A stretch of DNA of 64,000 bases. Origin: Neobacillus niacini. GTDB lineage: Bacteria; Bacillota; Bacilli; Bacillales; Cytobacillaceae. Where the stretch lies: assembly GCF_023715415.1 (NCBI RefSeq), contig NZ_JAMBOB010000010.1, positions 62,001-126,000 on the forward strand, written 5' to 3'. A program made the translations under genes and the position numbers. The first letter of the stretch is position 1. The number at the start of each line of letters is the position of its first letter. The notes beneath the pieces were generated by a model. It had not been told where the DNA came from. It saw only the letters and a program-made list of their open reading frames with translations, and ran no database searches. This document shows, piece by piece, positions 7,142-16,060 of this stretch.

Positions 7142-8812
7142 TTATTTACTTTGTTCAATTTTAATATTTTTCAATCGCTTCATGATTTGCTTGTACTCTA
7201 TCCCAAAGTGGTGATATAGTGTTGTGTATTCACGATATAGCTGGTCATAGACGTTTGCATTGGTAATGTTTGGATAATACACTTTATCCTCCAACTTACC
7301 CATTGCTTGCCCTGCTACAAACACATCATCGTATCCCCCTCGTTCCGAACCTGCAGCAACTGCCCCAAATATTGCACTTGCTAGTGCTGGCCCTTGAGAG
7401 CCACCGCCAACTTTCACCGGCATCTTAATGACATCAGCATAAATTTGCATTACAAGTGGGTTCTTTTGCGCAATTCCTCCAGAGGCAAAGAATTCGTTAA
7501 CGGGGACACCATTCTTTCGAAATGTTTCAATGATTTTTCTTGTTCCGTATGCTGTACTTTCAATCAATGCACGATATATATCTTCAGCTTTCGTTTGAAT
7601 TGTCAGCCCCACGATCATTCCAGTTAAATCAACGTCAACGAGAGTAGAACGGTTTCCATTCCACCAATCAAGAGCAACTAATCCATTTTCACCAGCTTTT
7701 AAATTCTCGGCTTTTTGTGTCAAATATTCATGAATACTTATGCCTTCACTTTTAGCCTTTTCATGATATTCCACAGGTACGCAATTATCAACGAACCAAG
7801 CAAAGGTATCCCCAACACAATTTTGTCCTGCTTCATAGCCGAAATATCCAGGAACAATTCCGTCCTCTACAACACCGCAGATACCTGGTACTCTTTGTTC
7901 TTCTTCACTCAAGATTAAGTGACAGCTTGATGTTCCGATAATATCTAGCATTTTACCTGGGCCATCTATCTTTACGGCAGGGAAACATACATGGGCATCC
8001 GCATGGGCGATGGCCACTGCAGTTCCTGCATTTAAACCAGTAAGTTTCGCTGCTTTTTCAGTTATTTCCCCCGCTCTTTGCCCAATCGGAGTAATATCTA
8101 TGCTTAATTTTCCATCCACCACATTTTCCAAACGAGGATCTAACGATTTAAAGAACGATTTATCCGGATAGCCTTCTTGTTTATGCCAGATAGCCTTAAA
8201 ACCAGCAGTACATACGTTTCTTGTATGAACGTCTGTTAACTGCCAAACCGTCCAATCTGATGCTTCAATAAAGTAATCTGCTTCATCATAGATATGTGGT
8301 GCTTCATCTAATACTTGCCAAATCTTCGGGAATATCCATTCAGATGAAATCTTTCCTCCATAACGACCTAGCCATTCCTCACCCATTTGTTCTGCAATCT
8401 CATTTAACTTGTTTGCTTTGTCTTGTGCTGCATGGTGCTTCCATAGTTTCACATAGGAATGAGGTTCCTCTTTATATTGATCGATAAAGCACAACGGCGT
8501 ACCGTCAGACTTAACCGGCACAACTGTACATGCAGTAAAATCTACACCGACACCAATAATGTCATTCGGAGAAACACCGGACTGTTTTAATACAGAAGGG
8601 ATAGCTGTGGATAATACATCTATATAATCTTGAGGATGTTGAAGCGCCCAATCAAGAGGTAGCTTTTTCCCGTTTGGTAGTTTCTTATCCATTACCCCGT
8701 GTGAGTAATTATGTGTAGCTGTTGCTAACTCTTCTCCTGTTTGTACATCTACTAATACAGCACGGCCTGAAAGCGTACCAAAATCAAGACCTATTGTATA
8801 TTTTTTAGACAT
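7142..8812 (-). CDS. FGGY-family pentulose kinase, ribulokinase-like
   Basis: 556-aa sugar kinase of the ribulokinase (AraB) branch. N-terminal phosphate-binding motif [15 protein letters not shown] (~8-22), the AraB-type [10 protein letters not shown] segment, and C-terminal [20 protein letters not shown] followed by [14 protein letters not shown] (ATP-binding side). AraB-type kinases phosphorylate ribulose, often also ribitol or xylulose. Here it is the last gene of a ribulose-5-phosphate-centred operon and no araA or araD is present, so D-ribulose or a related keto-sugar is more likely than L-arabinose catabolism. Start taken at ATG 8812, 8 bp after AGGGGG; a GTG sits one codon upstream. 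Confidence 0.85.
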   Translation of the reverse strand: MSKKYTIGLDFGTLSGRAVLVDVQTGEELATATHNYSHGVMDKKLPNGKKLPLDWALQHPQDYIDVLSTAIPSVLKQSGVSPNDIIGVGVDFTACTVVPVKSDGTPLCFIDQYKEEPHSYVKLWKHHAAQDKANKLNEIAEQMGEEWLGRYGGKISSEWIFPKIWQVLDEAPHIYDEADYFIEASDWTVWQLTDVHTRNVCTAGFKAIWHKQEGYPDKSFFKSLDPRLENVVDGKLSIDITPIGQRAGEITEKAAKLTGLNAGTAVAIAHADAHVCFPAVKIDGPGKMLDIIGTSSCHLILSEEEQRVPGICGVVEDGIVPGYFGYEAGQNCVGDTFAWFVDNCVPVEYHEKAKSEGISIHEYLTQKAENLKAGENGLVALDWWNGNRSTLVDVDLTGMIVGLTIQTKAEDIYRALIESTAYGTRKIIETFRKNGVPVNEFFASGGIAQKNPLVMQIYADVIKMPVKVGGGSQGPALASAIFGAVAAGSERGGYDDVFVAGQAMGKLEDKVYYPNITNANVYDQLYREYTTLYHHFGIEYKQIMKRLKNIKIEQSK

Positions 8813-8841
8813 CACAATAACCCCCTAGGCTTGTTACTATT

Positions 8842-9450
8842 TTAATCGTTATCCTTTTTTGTTAAAGCTTCTCCTACTTTTCCACCTGGATGGATTACCG
8901 CAAATTGTTCTTTTGTGTATCCTCTAAACCGAGTCATCGCAATACAAATAGCATCAAAAAGAGCGATGGTTGTAATCGTACTCGATGTAGCTAACATGTT
9001 GAAATCATCTGGTTCCTTTGATACTTTAACTTTCAATAGGTAATCTGAATGCTTTGCAATGTATGAGTCTTCTACTTCTGTAACCGCAATTATTGTTGCA
9101 CCTTTTGCTATACATCCCGGTAATAAATTATTGATTTCTTGAGTTGCTCCCCCCTTAGAAAATACAATAACAATATCTTCTTTTTGAACAACTCCTAATG
9201 CACCATGAACAGCATCAGATGGTGACAAAAATAATGCAGGACATTCCACACAGCTTAATGTATGTGCAATTTTTTTGGCAGCTGCACCTGAGGTTCCACA
9301 ACCTGTCGTAATAATTTTCCCTTTACAGTTCTTTATAAGTTCAAAGACCTTTTCTACTTGTTCATGATCAAAGGTATTATTAATCTCCAAAATAGCCTCT
9401 GCTTCTTTTGTAAGTGTATCATGAACTGAATCTATCACATTGGCAAACAA
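8842..9450 (-). CDS. SIS-domain sugar-phosphate isomerase (arabinose-5-phosphate isomerase-like, no CBS)
   Basis: 202 aa. The whole protein is one SIS domain resembling the isomerase half of KdsD/KpsF/GutQ: phosphate loop TTGCGTSGAAAKKIA (~48-62), conserved HGALG histidine (~82), SKGGATQE (~98-105) and the family signature FAVIHPGGKVGEAL near the C-terminus. The tandem CBS domains of KdsD are absent. KdsD-type enzymes interconvert D-ribulose 5-phosphate and D-arabinose 5-phosphate. In this catabolic operon the likely use is entry of an aldose phosphate into the ribulose-5-phosphate pool. The start is TTG 9450 with a weak AGGGATGTGA site; uncertain. Confidence 0.75.
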   Translation of the reverse strand: MFANVIDSVHDTLTKEAEAILEINNTFDHEQVEKVFELIKNCKGKIITTGCGTSGAAAKKIAHTLSCVECPALFLSPSDAVHGALGVVQKEDIVIVFSKGGATQEINNLLPGCIAKGATIIAVTEVEDSYIAKHSDYLLKVKVSKEPDDFNMLATSSTITTIALFDAICIAMTRFRGYTKEQFAVIHPGGKVGEALTKKDND

Positions 9451-9482
9451 ATCTAATCACATCCCTAAAGTAATCTCATCTT

Positions 9483-10163
9483 TCAAAAATCTAAAAATGT
9501 TTTCTCCTTACCGTAAACCTCTTCCCAATCTTTTTTAAAGTCGACTACCGCCGACTCGATAGATGGCATTTTAAGTGAATTACTAAGCAATGCAGGGTCA
9601 ACAGTTGCACAATGTGCACCACTTTCAAACGCTCTCATTACTTGCCCTATATTCTTAAAACTAGCAGCTAGTATCTTAGTTTGATAGTTACCCCTTTGAA
9701 TTACTTTCGCATAATGACTAATCACACGATCAGGATCTATATTGGTATTTTCCATTCTATTAAAATAAGGTGCAATATAGTCCGCTCCTGCCATAATCGC
9801 GTAATCCCCTTGTGCTATTGTATAGATTGCGGTTGCTGTAATATTGAAATCTTCATTTTTCAGCTGTTTTATTGCTTTTAATCCCTCTTCATTGACCGGT
9901 ATTTTGATATACACATCTTTTCCTAGTTTCTCTACTATTCTATACGCTTCTCCTATGATCTTTTCGGAATTATCTGTAGTCACTTGAATATGTAGAGAAC
10001 GATTACTACCAATAATGTTCTGAATCTCTTTAAAATGATCTATAAGTTCTAGCTTTCCCTCATTTTTTAGAATGCTAGGATTTGAAGTGATGCCTACTAT
10101 TGAGAAGACTCCAATATAATGCCGAATATCTTCTAAATTAGCCGTATCAAACATTAATTCCAT
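9483..10163 (-). CDS. Fructose-6-phosphate aldolase / transaldolase-like (FSA/TalC type)
   Basis: 226-aa class I aldolase of the small transaldolase family. Schiff-base lysine K87 in VYIKIPVNEEGLKAI, TSNPS loop (~26-30), and Y133 in APYFNR. Q60 (HIQV) occupies the place where FSA-type enzymes have Gln and true transaldolases have Glu, so direct aldol cleavage (fructose 6-phosphate to dihydroxyacetone plus glyceraldehyde 3-phosphate, or an analogue) is favoured over dihydroxyacetone transfer. Good GGGGGACTAAGA site before the ATG. Within the operon it offers a C-C cleavage step for a keto-sugar phosphate. Confidence 0.85.
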   Translation of the reverse strand: MELMFDTANLEDIRHYIGVFSIVGITSNPSILKNEGKLELIDHFKEIQNIIGSNRSLHIQVTTDNSEKIIGEAYRIVEKLGKDVYIKIPVNEEGLKAIKQLKNEDFNITATAIYTIAQGDYAIMAGADYIAPYFNRMENTNIDPDRVISHYAKVIQRGNYQTKILAASFKNIGQVMRAFESGAHCATVDPALLSNSLKMPSIESAVVDFKKDWEEVYGKEKTFLDF

Positions 10164-10193
10164 TCTTAGTCCCCCATTTCCCTTTTATAATCG

Positions 10194-10871
10194 TTATACC
10201 TTCATTACTTCAGCAAAGTTTTCATATGCCTTGTTGCAAGCAAGGTTAATATCTTCGTTTAAATTAAATAATCCAGAGGACCCAAGCACATAAACATCCG
10301 CACCAGCATCTTTTAGTTTTTTGAACGTTTTTTTGTTGACCGCTCCATCTACTTGAATCTTAAACGAAAATCCATTTTCCTCCCTAAGCTTAGCTGCTTC
10401 TTTGATTTTTTCAATCATTTCATCAATGAAGGGCTGCCCAGGAAACCCAGGATCAACAGTCATAATGGTTAATAATTCTACTCTGCCCAAGTAGGATTCA
10501 ATATAACTAAGTGGAGTTGCCGGATTCAGAACGATTCCTATCTTACAACCAACACTTTTAATCATATTTAAAACACGAAAGGCATGATGATTAATGGTCT
10601 CAGCTTGTGGTGAAATATATGTTGCACCTGCATTTGCACAAACTTCAATCCAATCTTCAGGATTTGTAGTTGCTAAATGGACATCCATTGGCTTATTCAC
10701 TACTTTTCTAAAGGCCTTCATCAAGTCAGGTGAAAGGGAAAGATTCTTACTATAGTGACCATCAATAATATCTATATGGTAATAATCAACAAAGTTATTT
10801 AAAACTTCCAACTCATTCTTTACATGTAAGAAATCCATACACATAAGAGACGCCGAGAATGTAGGTTTCAT
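10194..10871 (-). CDS. D-allulose-6-phosphate 3-epimerase-like (AlsE-type RPE family)
   Basis: 225-aa (beta/alpha)8 ribulose-phosphate-3-epimerase superfamily enzyme. Metal and catalytic residues are H32, D34, H65 and D175. Diagnostic stretches resemble E. coli AlsE more than Rpe: SLMCMDFL at the start, DYYHIDIIDGHY, ETINHHAFR, MTVDPGFPGQPFIDEM and GADVYVLGSSGLFN. AlsE converts D-allulose 6-phosphate to fructose 6-phosphate. It is paralogous to the second epimerase at 12295-12963, so the operon carries two epimerases with presumably different sugar phosphates. GGGAGG site 7 bp before the ATG. Confidence 0.82.
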   Translation of the reverse strand: MKPTFSASLMCMDFLHVKNELEVLNNFVDYYHIDIIDGHYSKNLSLSPDLMKAFRKVVNKPMDVHLATTNPEDWIEVCANAGATYISPQAETINHHAFRVLNMIKSVGCKIGIVLNPATPLSYIESYLGRVELLTIMTVDPGFPGQPFIDEMIEKIKEAAKLREENGFSFKIQVDGAVNKKTFKKLKDAGADVYVLGSSGLFNLNEDINLACNKAYENFAEVMKV

Positions 10872-10911
10872 AGTTAAACCTCCCGTCTTAAAATAGAAGT
10901 AACCTAAACCT

Positions 10912-11481
10912 CTATTCTAAATTTGCATGGTATTGCCATAAATCTTCTATCACATGTTTCTCTTCTTCCAATATCATCATCGTTGTAATATCACCAAATA
11001 ATAATAAACTTTGTTCAAATAGTGTTGTCATTGGTTGCAGAGAATTTATTTCATCTACTCTTTTTGATTTACTTGCAACAGGGATTCTTACAAATAAGTC
11101 GGTGCATTCGGTAATACTGTTTTCTGGATTACTACCAATATGAATAATTGTTGCACCTAATTGCTTTGCTTTCTTTGCAATTGCAATTGGAAACAATGTA
11201 TTTCCACTACCTGATCCTACAATTAGGACATCCCTTTCTGTCATTGCGGGTTCTGTAATGTCTCCTACGACAATAGAATTTATTCCAATATGTGCATATC
11301 TTTTGCATATTGCCTTTAAAGAAAGAAGTACTCGGCCAACTCCGACAAAGTATACTTTTTCTGCGTTTCTAAGTAAATGTATGTACTCGGAAACGATAAC
11401 AGGATCAACTGCCTGCAAAGCCCTAGTGCATTCATCAAGTACGATATTACATTTATCTAAATAAAGATTTAGGTTTTGCAT
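10912..11481 (-). CDS. 6-phospho-3-hexuloisomerase-like SIS protein (first copy)
   Basis: 189 aa, HxlB/PHI family: FVGVGRVLLSLKAICKRYAH (~45-64), TERDVLIVGSGSGNT, and the family C-terminal block SLQPMTTLFEQSLLL ending HANLE. PHI isomerises arabino-3-hexulose 6-phosphate to fructose 6-phosphate in the ribulose-monophosphate pathway. It lies 18 bp after the synthase gene, the usual hxlA-hxlB pairing. One oddity: PHI proteins usually have GxGRSG, and here the serine of the GVGR-S-G loop is replaced (GVGRVL), whereas the second copy at 18891-19448 keeps GVGRSG. That may mean an altered substrate. Confidence 0.78.
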   Translation of the reverse strand: MQNLNLYLDKCNIVLDECTRALQAVDPVIVSEYIHLLRNAEKVYFVGVGRVLLSLKAICKRYAHIGINSIVVGDITEPAMTERDVLIVGSGSGNTLFPIAIAKKAKQLGATIIHIGSNPENSITECTDLFVRIPVASKSKRVDEINSLQPMTTLFEQSLLLFGDITTMMILEEEKHVIEDLWQYHANLE

Positions 11482-11499
11482 GTCGTTACCTTCCTTTCT

Positions 11500-12126
11500 T
11501 TAGTCATGTAAAATGTCACTGATTTTTTTTGCAGCTACTGCTTTATTCTTTTGACCTGTAATACCATTACCCACGATTACTATTTCAGGTTTGAACTCGA
11601 TTACATTATTTATAGATTCTTCATTGATCCCACCTGCAATAGCACATCTCTCCGAACCAACACTACGTTGAACCTTAGCTAACGAGGCGAAAGGACTTTG
11701 TGTAGCTTGAACATCATGGGCAGTATGAACACAAATATAATCCACACCCAGTTCAACTAGTTCTATTGCTCTTTTTTCCAAATTGGTTACGCACATCATA
11801 TCGGCTAAAACTTTTCCATTTGCTTTTTTAGCAGCTTTTACAGCACCTTTAATTGTCTCATCATGTGTGATACCCATAACCGAAACAATAGATGCCCCTG
11901 CATTAAAAGCAATATCAGCCTCAAATTCTCCTGCATCCATAATCTTCGTATCAGCAATCACCAACTTGTTAGGGTATTGTTCTGATACCTTTCGTACTGG
12001 TTCCATCCCGTATTCAATTATCATCGGTGTACCTATCTCCACGATATCGATGGAATTCTCCACTTCACCTACAATTTGTAATGCTTCCTCTGTATTACAC
12101 GTATCTAAGGCAAGTTGTAGCTTCAT
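11500..12126 (-). CDS. 3-hexulose-6-phosphate synthase-like (HxlA / orotidine decarboxylase superfamily)
   Basis: 208 aa, close in pattern to B. subtilis HxlA: MKLQLALD start, VEIGTP (~29-34), the Mg-site ADTKIMDAGEFEADIAF (~58-74), VDYICVHTAHD, AIAGGI and VIVGNGIT. The known reaction joins formaldehyde to ribulose 5-phosphate (or the reverse); the same fold also serves 3-keto-L-gulonate-6-phosphate decarboxylase. Here it sits inside a sugar import operon rather than with hxlR, so the physiological direction may be cleavage of a hexulose phosphate. GGGAGG before ATG. The 168-bp gap up to the epimerase gene holds a GTTAGTT/AACTAAC inverted repeat but no convincing gene. Confidence 0.82.
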   Translation of the reverse strand: MKLQLALDTCNTEEALQIVGEVENSIDIVEIGTPMIIEYGMEPVRKVSEQYPNKLVIADTKIMDAGEFEADIAFNAGASIVSVMGITHDETIKGAVKAAKKANGKVLADMMCVTNLEKRAIELVELGVDYICVHTAHDVQATQSPFASLAKVQRSVGSERCAIAGGINEESINNVIEFKPEIVIVGNGITGQKNKAVAAKKISDILHD

Positions 12127-12294
12127 GACTTTCCTCCCTTTCTAAATAATTCCCCATTAGCTATTTCTACATATCGGATTGCATGCCACGATTTTTTTGC
12201 TTTACTAGCATTTTTCAGAGAGTTATTGACCGGGTTAGTTAGTTTTAGGAATGTTTGAAAATCAACTAACTCTATATTAATCTGCAATCTATTA

Positions 12295-12963
12295 TTAACT
12301 AATAATTTTTCTGAATTTCTTACAGTTCTCCACAACCGATGCTTCTTTACTGAATACACTTGATGATCCGCCTACGAATATATCAGCACCTTTTTCGTGC
12401 ATTAGTTTCGCATGTTCAAAGCTTACATTCCCATCTACTTCTATGGATATATGATCGTATCCCTTTTCATCCAACAGCACTCTAAGTCTTCCAATCTTAT
12501 CAAGCATACTAGGAATTAGTTTTTGGCCAGCAAATCCTGGGTTAACAGTCATTACTAAAACCATATCTAAATCAGGAAGTAGATCCTCAATAACTCCAAT
12601 GGGTGTTCCTGGATTTAATGCAAGACCTACTTTCACACCCATATTTTTTATCATGCCTAGTGCACGATGAGTATGTGTCGTAGATTCATAGTGAATACAA
12701 ACAAAATCTTCAGCAGTTAGGTCCTCTAAATAATGAAAACTTTCTTCAGGGTTATCAATCATTAAGTGAATATCTACAGGTATATCTGTAACCTTCTTAA
12801 TCGACTTTATAAAATCAAAACTTAGTGTAACATTCGGAACAAAGTGGTTATCCATTACATCGATGTGTAAATAATCTACCTTTGCTTCTTCTAGTAATTT
12901 AATATCCCTTTCAACGTTCAATAAATCAACACACATCAATGAAGGTGCTATTTTGCCTTCCAT
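12295..12963 (-). CDS. Ribulose-phosphate 3-epimerase family protein
   Basis: 222-aa TIM-barrel epimerase with metal/catalytic residues H33, D35, H66 and D177 all present (YLHIDVMDNHFVPNVTLS, VDIHLM, IEVDGNV). The usual MDGHFVPN loop reads MDNHFVPN, with Asn replacing Gly; MTVNPGFAGQ and GGSSSVF phosphate-binding loops are intact. The classical role is ribulose 5-phosphate to xylulose 5-phosphate. It is a paralogue of the AlsE-like protein two genes downstream. Being in a regulated sugar operon, it is an accessory epimerase rather than the housekeeping rpe. GGAGG 7 bp before ATG. Confidence 0.85.
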   Translation of the reverse strand: MEGKIAPSLMCVDLLNVERDIKLLEEAKVDYLHIDVMDNHFVPNVTLSFDFIKSIKKVTDIPVDIHLMIDNPEESFHYLEDLTAEDFVCIHYESTTHTHRALGMIKNMGVKVGLALNPGTPIGVIEDLLPDLDMVLVMTVNPGFAGQKLIPSMLDKIGRLRVLLDEKGYDHISIEVDGNVSFEHAKLMHEKGADIFVGGSSSVFSKEASVVENCKKFRKIIS

Positions 12964-12993
12964 AAGATTCCTCCATTTTGTTTATTTGATAGT

Positions 12994-13929
12994 TTATTTA
13001 CATAATTGCTTTGTTAAAAATTGTTGCACCTCATCCTGAGAAGGAATCGATACTTGTGCACCTTTTCGGGAAACACAGATTGCCGCTGCTGCTGTTGCAA
13101 ACTGGATGGCATCATCAAAATCATAACCCTGGCAAATTTTGTTAACAAAGGATGCATTAAATGTATCGCCCGCACCAGTCGAATCAATCGCATCCACTTT
13201 CCACGCAGGATACATTTTGGCTGCCTTACCATCGTAAACGTATACACCACGACTTCCCATTTTCAATACAACGTACGCAGGATTTGCTCTTTCATATAAC
13301 TGTTTGGCAGCTTCAAGTGCTTCTTTCTCACTTTCAACAGCTATACCTGTTAGAGCTTCTGTTTCAGCCTCATTTGGTGAAATAATATGGATTCCCTTTA
13401 ATCGATCAAGTGGAATATTCATTGCTGGACCCGCATCTAAAAACACCGGAATATTGCGTTCTTTAGCTAGTTCATAGGTTCTATATACGGTTTCTAAAGG
13501 CATCTCCAACTGCATGAGTACCATATCAAAGCTAATTTTATCGAGTGCCTTTTCGACGTCTTCAGGGTCCAATTTGTTGTTCGCACCAAGTGTCACATAA
13601 GAGAAATACCTGCCTGTGTCCTCTACCATGATCGTCGCTAAACCGGTTTGAGCATCTTTGTCTGGAACGACAAAACCTGTATGAATGCCTACCTTTTCAA
13701 GTTCTGTAATAAGGGCATGACCATTGGAATCATTACCAACTCTACCAACCATGGTTACGTTCGCACCCTGTACAGCAGCTGCATATGCTTGATTAGCACC
13801 TTTTCCCCCTGTTGCATATGCATAGCTGTCACAACCTACCGATTGTCCAAATTGAGCTATTTTTGGAACACCATATATATTCAAATCCATATTCATACTT
13901 CCAACTACCAAGATATTTGGTTGTATCAA
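12994..13929 (-). CDS. PfkB-family sugar kinase, ribokinase-like
   Basis: 311 aa. PfkB signatures at both ends: VVGSMNMDLNIYG (~6-18) with GGKGANQAYAAA (~42-53), and the anion hole/catalytic base DSTGAGDTFNASF (~248-260). These match ribokinase, which makes ribose 5-phosphate, though the subfamily also phosphorylates other pentoses and hexuloses. It starts with TTG 13929 behind a good GGGAGG site. It follows the RbsC-like permeases by 16 bp, so it probably phosphorylates the imported sugar. Confidence 0.85.
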   Translation of the reverse strand: MIQPNILVVGSMNMDLNIYGVPKIAQFGQSVGCDSYAYATGGKGANQAYAAAVQGANVTMVGRVGNDSNGHALITELEKVGIHTGFVVPDKDAQTGLATIMVEDTGRYFSYVTLGANNKLDPEDVEKALDKISFDMVLMQLEMPLETVYRTYELAKERNIPVFLDAGPAMNIPLDRLKGIHIISPNEAETEALTGIAVESEKEALEAAKQLYERANPAYVVLKMGSRGVYVYDGKAAKMYPAWKVDAIDSTGAGDTFNASFVNKICQGYDFDDAIQFATAAAAICVSRKGAQVSIPSQDEVQQFLTKQLCK

Positions 13930-13945
13930 TTAGAAAACCTCCCAG

Positions 13946-15004
13946 TTATTGCGAAGTTAGTCGCATTAATTTCGCTTCACTTTTCTTATTTAATACATAG
14001 TTAATGATTAGTACTAAAATTAATGCTATACCCCAGATCATATCTCTGTAGAAATTACTGATTTGTGGAAACATGTTTAAGTATGATGACATGAGCTGTA
14101 CGATAATGGTAGCTAAAAAGATTCCATATATTTTACCTTTACCACCATCCGGATTAATCCCACCTAAAACGGCAATTAAAATGGTTAACATCACAAAACT
14201 TGATCCAAAGTCAGCTTTTGCTGAGTTAATACGTGCTAGACTCAATAAACCTGCTGAAGCTGAAATCACACCTGAAAGCATATATGCTCTCATGATGATT
14301 TTATGATTTTTGATACCAGCAAATTTAGTAGCCTTTTCATTTGTACCTAATAAGTACAATTTCATTCCATACTTTGTCTTTCCAATGTAGTAGGAAAAGA
14401 ATGCCACAATAACTAAATAGACAATGAACGATAATGTAAAGACCTGAAATACATTCGTTCGACCTAATTGAGCAAATGGCTGCGGTAATCCACTTACAAT
14501 ACTTCCTCCAGTCATAATGATTGCAATACCCATGTATAACTGCATTGTTCCTAAAGTTGCAAGCATAGCGGGGACACGTAGTTTGGCAATTAAGAAACCG
14601 TTAAATAGACCACAAACAACACCTGTAAGTAAACCAAGTAATATGCCTAATACGATAAACAAAATCTGTTCTGTGCCAGTCACAGCTGAAGCAAACGTTT
14701 TCATAAACAGCCCAGCAACTATTGCACTTAAGTTAGCAATATAGACAGCAGAAAGGTCGATTCCACCTGCAATCATAGCAATACCTACACCAATAGCCAT
14801 TAAGCCATACTCTACTAATTGTTTCTCCATGGATAGGAAGTTAGCCAATGATAAAAAGGTATCTGGTTTGGTAATACTTGCGACGATGAATATAGTAAAC
14901 ATGATGATTAATAATCGTAGTATGTTACCATCCATTTTATTAAAAGAAAATTTACTTTTGTTCCTTAAAGTAGCTGTTTCATTTGTCTGTGCTACCGTTT
15001 TCAT
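13946..15004 (-). CDS. Sugar ABC transporter permease (RbsC-like), second copy
   Basis: 352 aa, BPD_transp_2-type permease of the ribose/AI-2/rhamnose importer class, with about ten membrane helices after a ~25-aa cytoplasmic N-terminus. GIAMIAGGIDLSAVYIANLSAI and LGGINPDGGKGKIYG are the typical conserved loops. It follows the first permease with stop TAA and start ATG directly adjacent. Two different permeases with one double-NBD ATPase is the layout of the RhaPQT and LsrABCD importers rather than the single RbsC, which may bear on the substrate. Confidence 0.88.
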   Translation of the reverse strand: MKTVAQTNETATLRNKSKFSFNKMDGNILRLLIIMFTIFIVASITKPDTFLSLANFLSMEKQLVEYGLMAIGVGIAMIAGGIDLSAVYIANLSAIVAGLFMKTFASAVTGTEQILFIVLGILLGLLTGVVCGLFNGFLIAKLRVPAMLATLGTMQLYMGIAIIMTGGSIVSGLPQPFAQLGRTNVFQVFTLSFIVYLVIVAFFSYYIGKTKYGMKLYLLGTNEKATKFAGIKNHKIIMRAYMLSGVISASAGLLSLARINSAKADFGSSFVMLTILIAVLGGINPDGGKGKIYGIFLATIIVQLMSSYLNMFPQISNFYRDMIWGIALILVLIINYVLNKKSEAKLMRLTSQ

Positions 15005-16045
15005 TTACGCCACCCCCACTTTTCTCCGTTTATTTCTTCTGAACCCTTTTAAATCAGAAATTTGAATAACGGATATTGCAGTACCAACAATGATAATTGC
15101 ACCAATGATAAATTTCTGCCAATAAATTGGAACACCGATAAGAATCAAACTATTTGTAACAATTGTAAGTAGTAATGTACCTAACACACATCCAGTTAGT
15201 GTACCAACACCACCCAATAAACGTGTACCACCAAGAATTACAGCGGCAATAACAATCATTTCCTTACCAGCAAATTCAGTTGGTAAGAAATACGTAGATT
15301 CAATTGAGTAACATACACCTGCAATAGCGGCTATTCCACCATTCACAGTAAATACACCAAACCGAATTCTCTTTACATTAAAACCTGCTCTTTCTGCAGA
15401 AGTTTCATCTCCACCTACTGCAAAAACTCCTCGTCCCGCCATTGTGAAATTAAGGAACAAGTAAGTAAGAATGTACAAACTGACAGCAATTAAGAAAGTC
15501 ATTGGTAATGAAGATCCTAATCCTGTTCCCGCGTTTGTAACTTCAAAGAGTGACTTGTTACCAAAAGCAATCATTGATTCTGGAAGTTTAATACGACCTG
15601 CTTCAAAAACACCTAACAAGATACCACTAAAAATAGATGTTGTACCCAAAGTAACAATCAAGCTTGGAAAATTATAATTTGCAATAATAAAACCATTAAT
15701 TGCACCCATGATTAAACCGAAGAAAATTGCTACTAAAAACACAACAAAAATCGGTCCGTCAAATCCAGTTACGAAAACGAACTGTGTAGCAAGGTACCCA
15801 CTTAATGCGGCAATTAATGGGAATGATACGTCTGGCCCTGTACTAATAAAACCTAAGTATGCACAAATCGCATAAATTAACGGAACCGTCATCGATTGCA
15901 ATAAGTCAACAATGTTATTATTTGAAAAGAAAAGTCCTGACTTAGCCTGGATAAATAAGCTCAAAAGTAAGATAATTATAAATACATAAAATTCAGGACG
16001 TGTAGCCAGCTTCTTTAATGTCTTTGATGATAATGTATTCATCAT
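15005..16045 (-). CDS. Sugar ABC transporter permease (RbsC-like), first copy
   Basis: 346 aa, same family as the next gene downstream. About ten helices; conserved STGPDVSFPLIAALSGYLAT, the EAA-like GGDETSAERAGFNV cytoplasmic loop and AAVILGGTRLLGGVGTLTG. Together the two permeases should form the heterodimeric membrane channel. AGGAGTGTGA lies before tandem ATG ATG. The C-terminus (RRNKRRKVGVA) is basic and cytoplasmic. Confidence 0.88.
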   Translation of the reverse strand: MMNTLSSKTLKKLATRPEFYVFIIILLLSLFIQAKSGLFFSNNNIVDLLQSMTVPLIYAICAYLGFISTGPDVSFPLIAALSGYLATQFVFVTGFDGPIFVVFLVAIFFGLIMGAINGFIIANYNFPSLIVTLGTTSIFSGILLGVFEAGRIKLPESMIAFGNKSLFEVTNAGTGLGSSLPMTFLIAVSLYILTYLFLNFTMAGRGVFAVGGDETSAERAGFNVKRIRFGVFTVNGGIAAIAGVCYSIESTYFLPTEFAGKEMIVIAAVILGGTRLLGGVGTLTGCVLGTLLLTIVTNSLILIGVPIYWQKFIIGAIIIVGTAISVIQISDLKGFRRNKRRKVGVA

Positions 16046-16060
16046 TCACACTCCTATCTA

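Noticed and set aside
10912-12126. hxlA-hxlB as a plain formaldehyde-detoxification unit
   Set aside because: No hxlR-type regulator is present, and the pair is embedded in a sugar import operon with further sugar-phosphate enzymes, so a dedicated detoxification role does not fit the context.
12123-12359. 78-aa minus-strand frame overlapping the epimerase 3' end and the gap before the synthase gene
   Set aside because: It overlaps a solid gene in another frame, has no ribosome binding site, and its sequence has no recognisable pattern.
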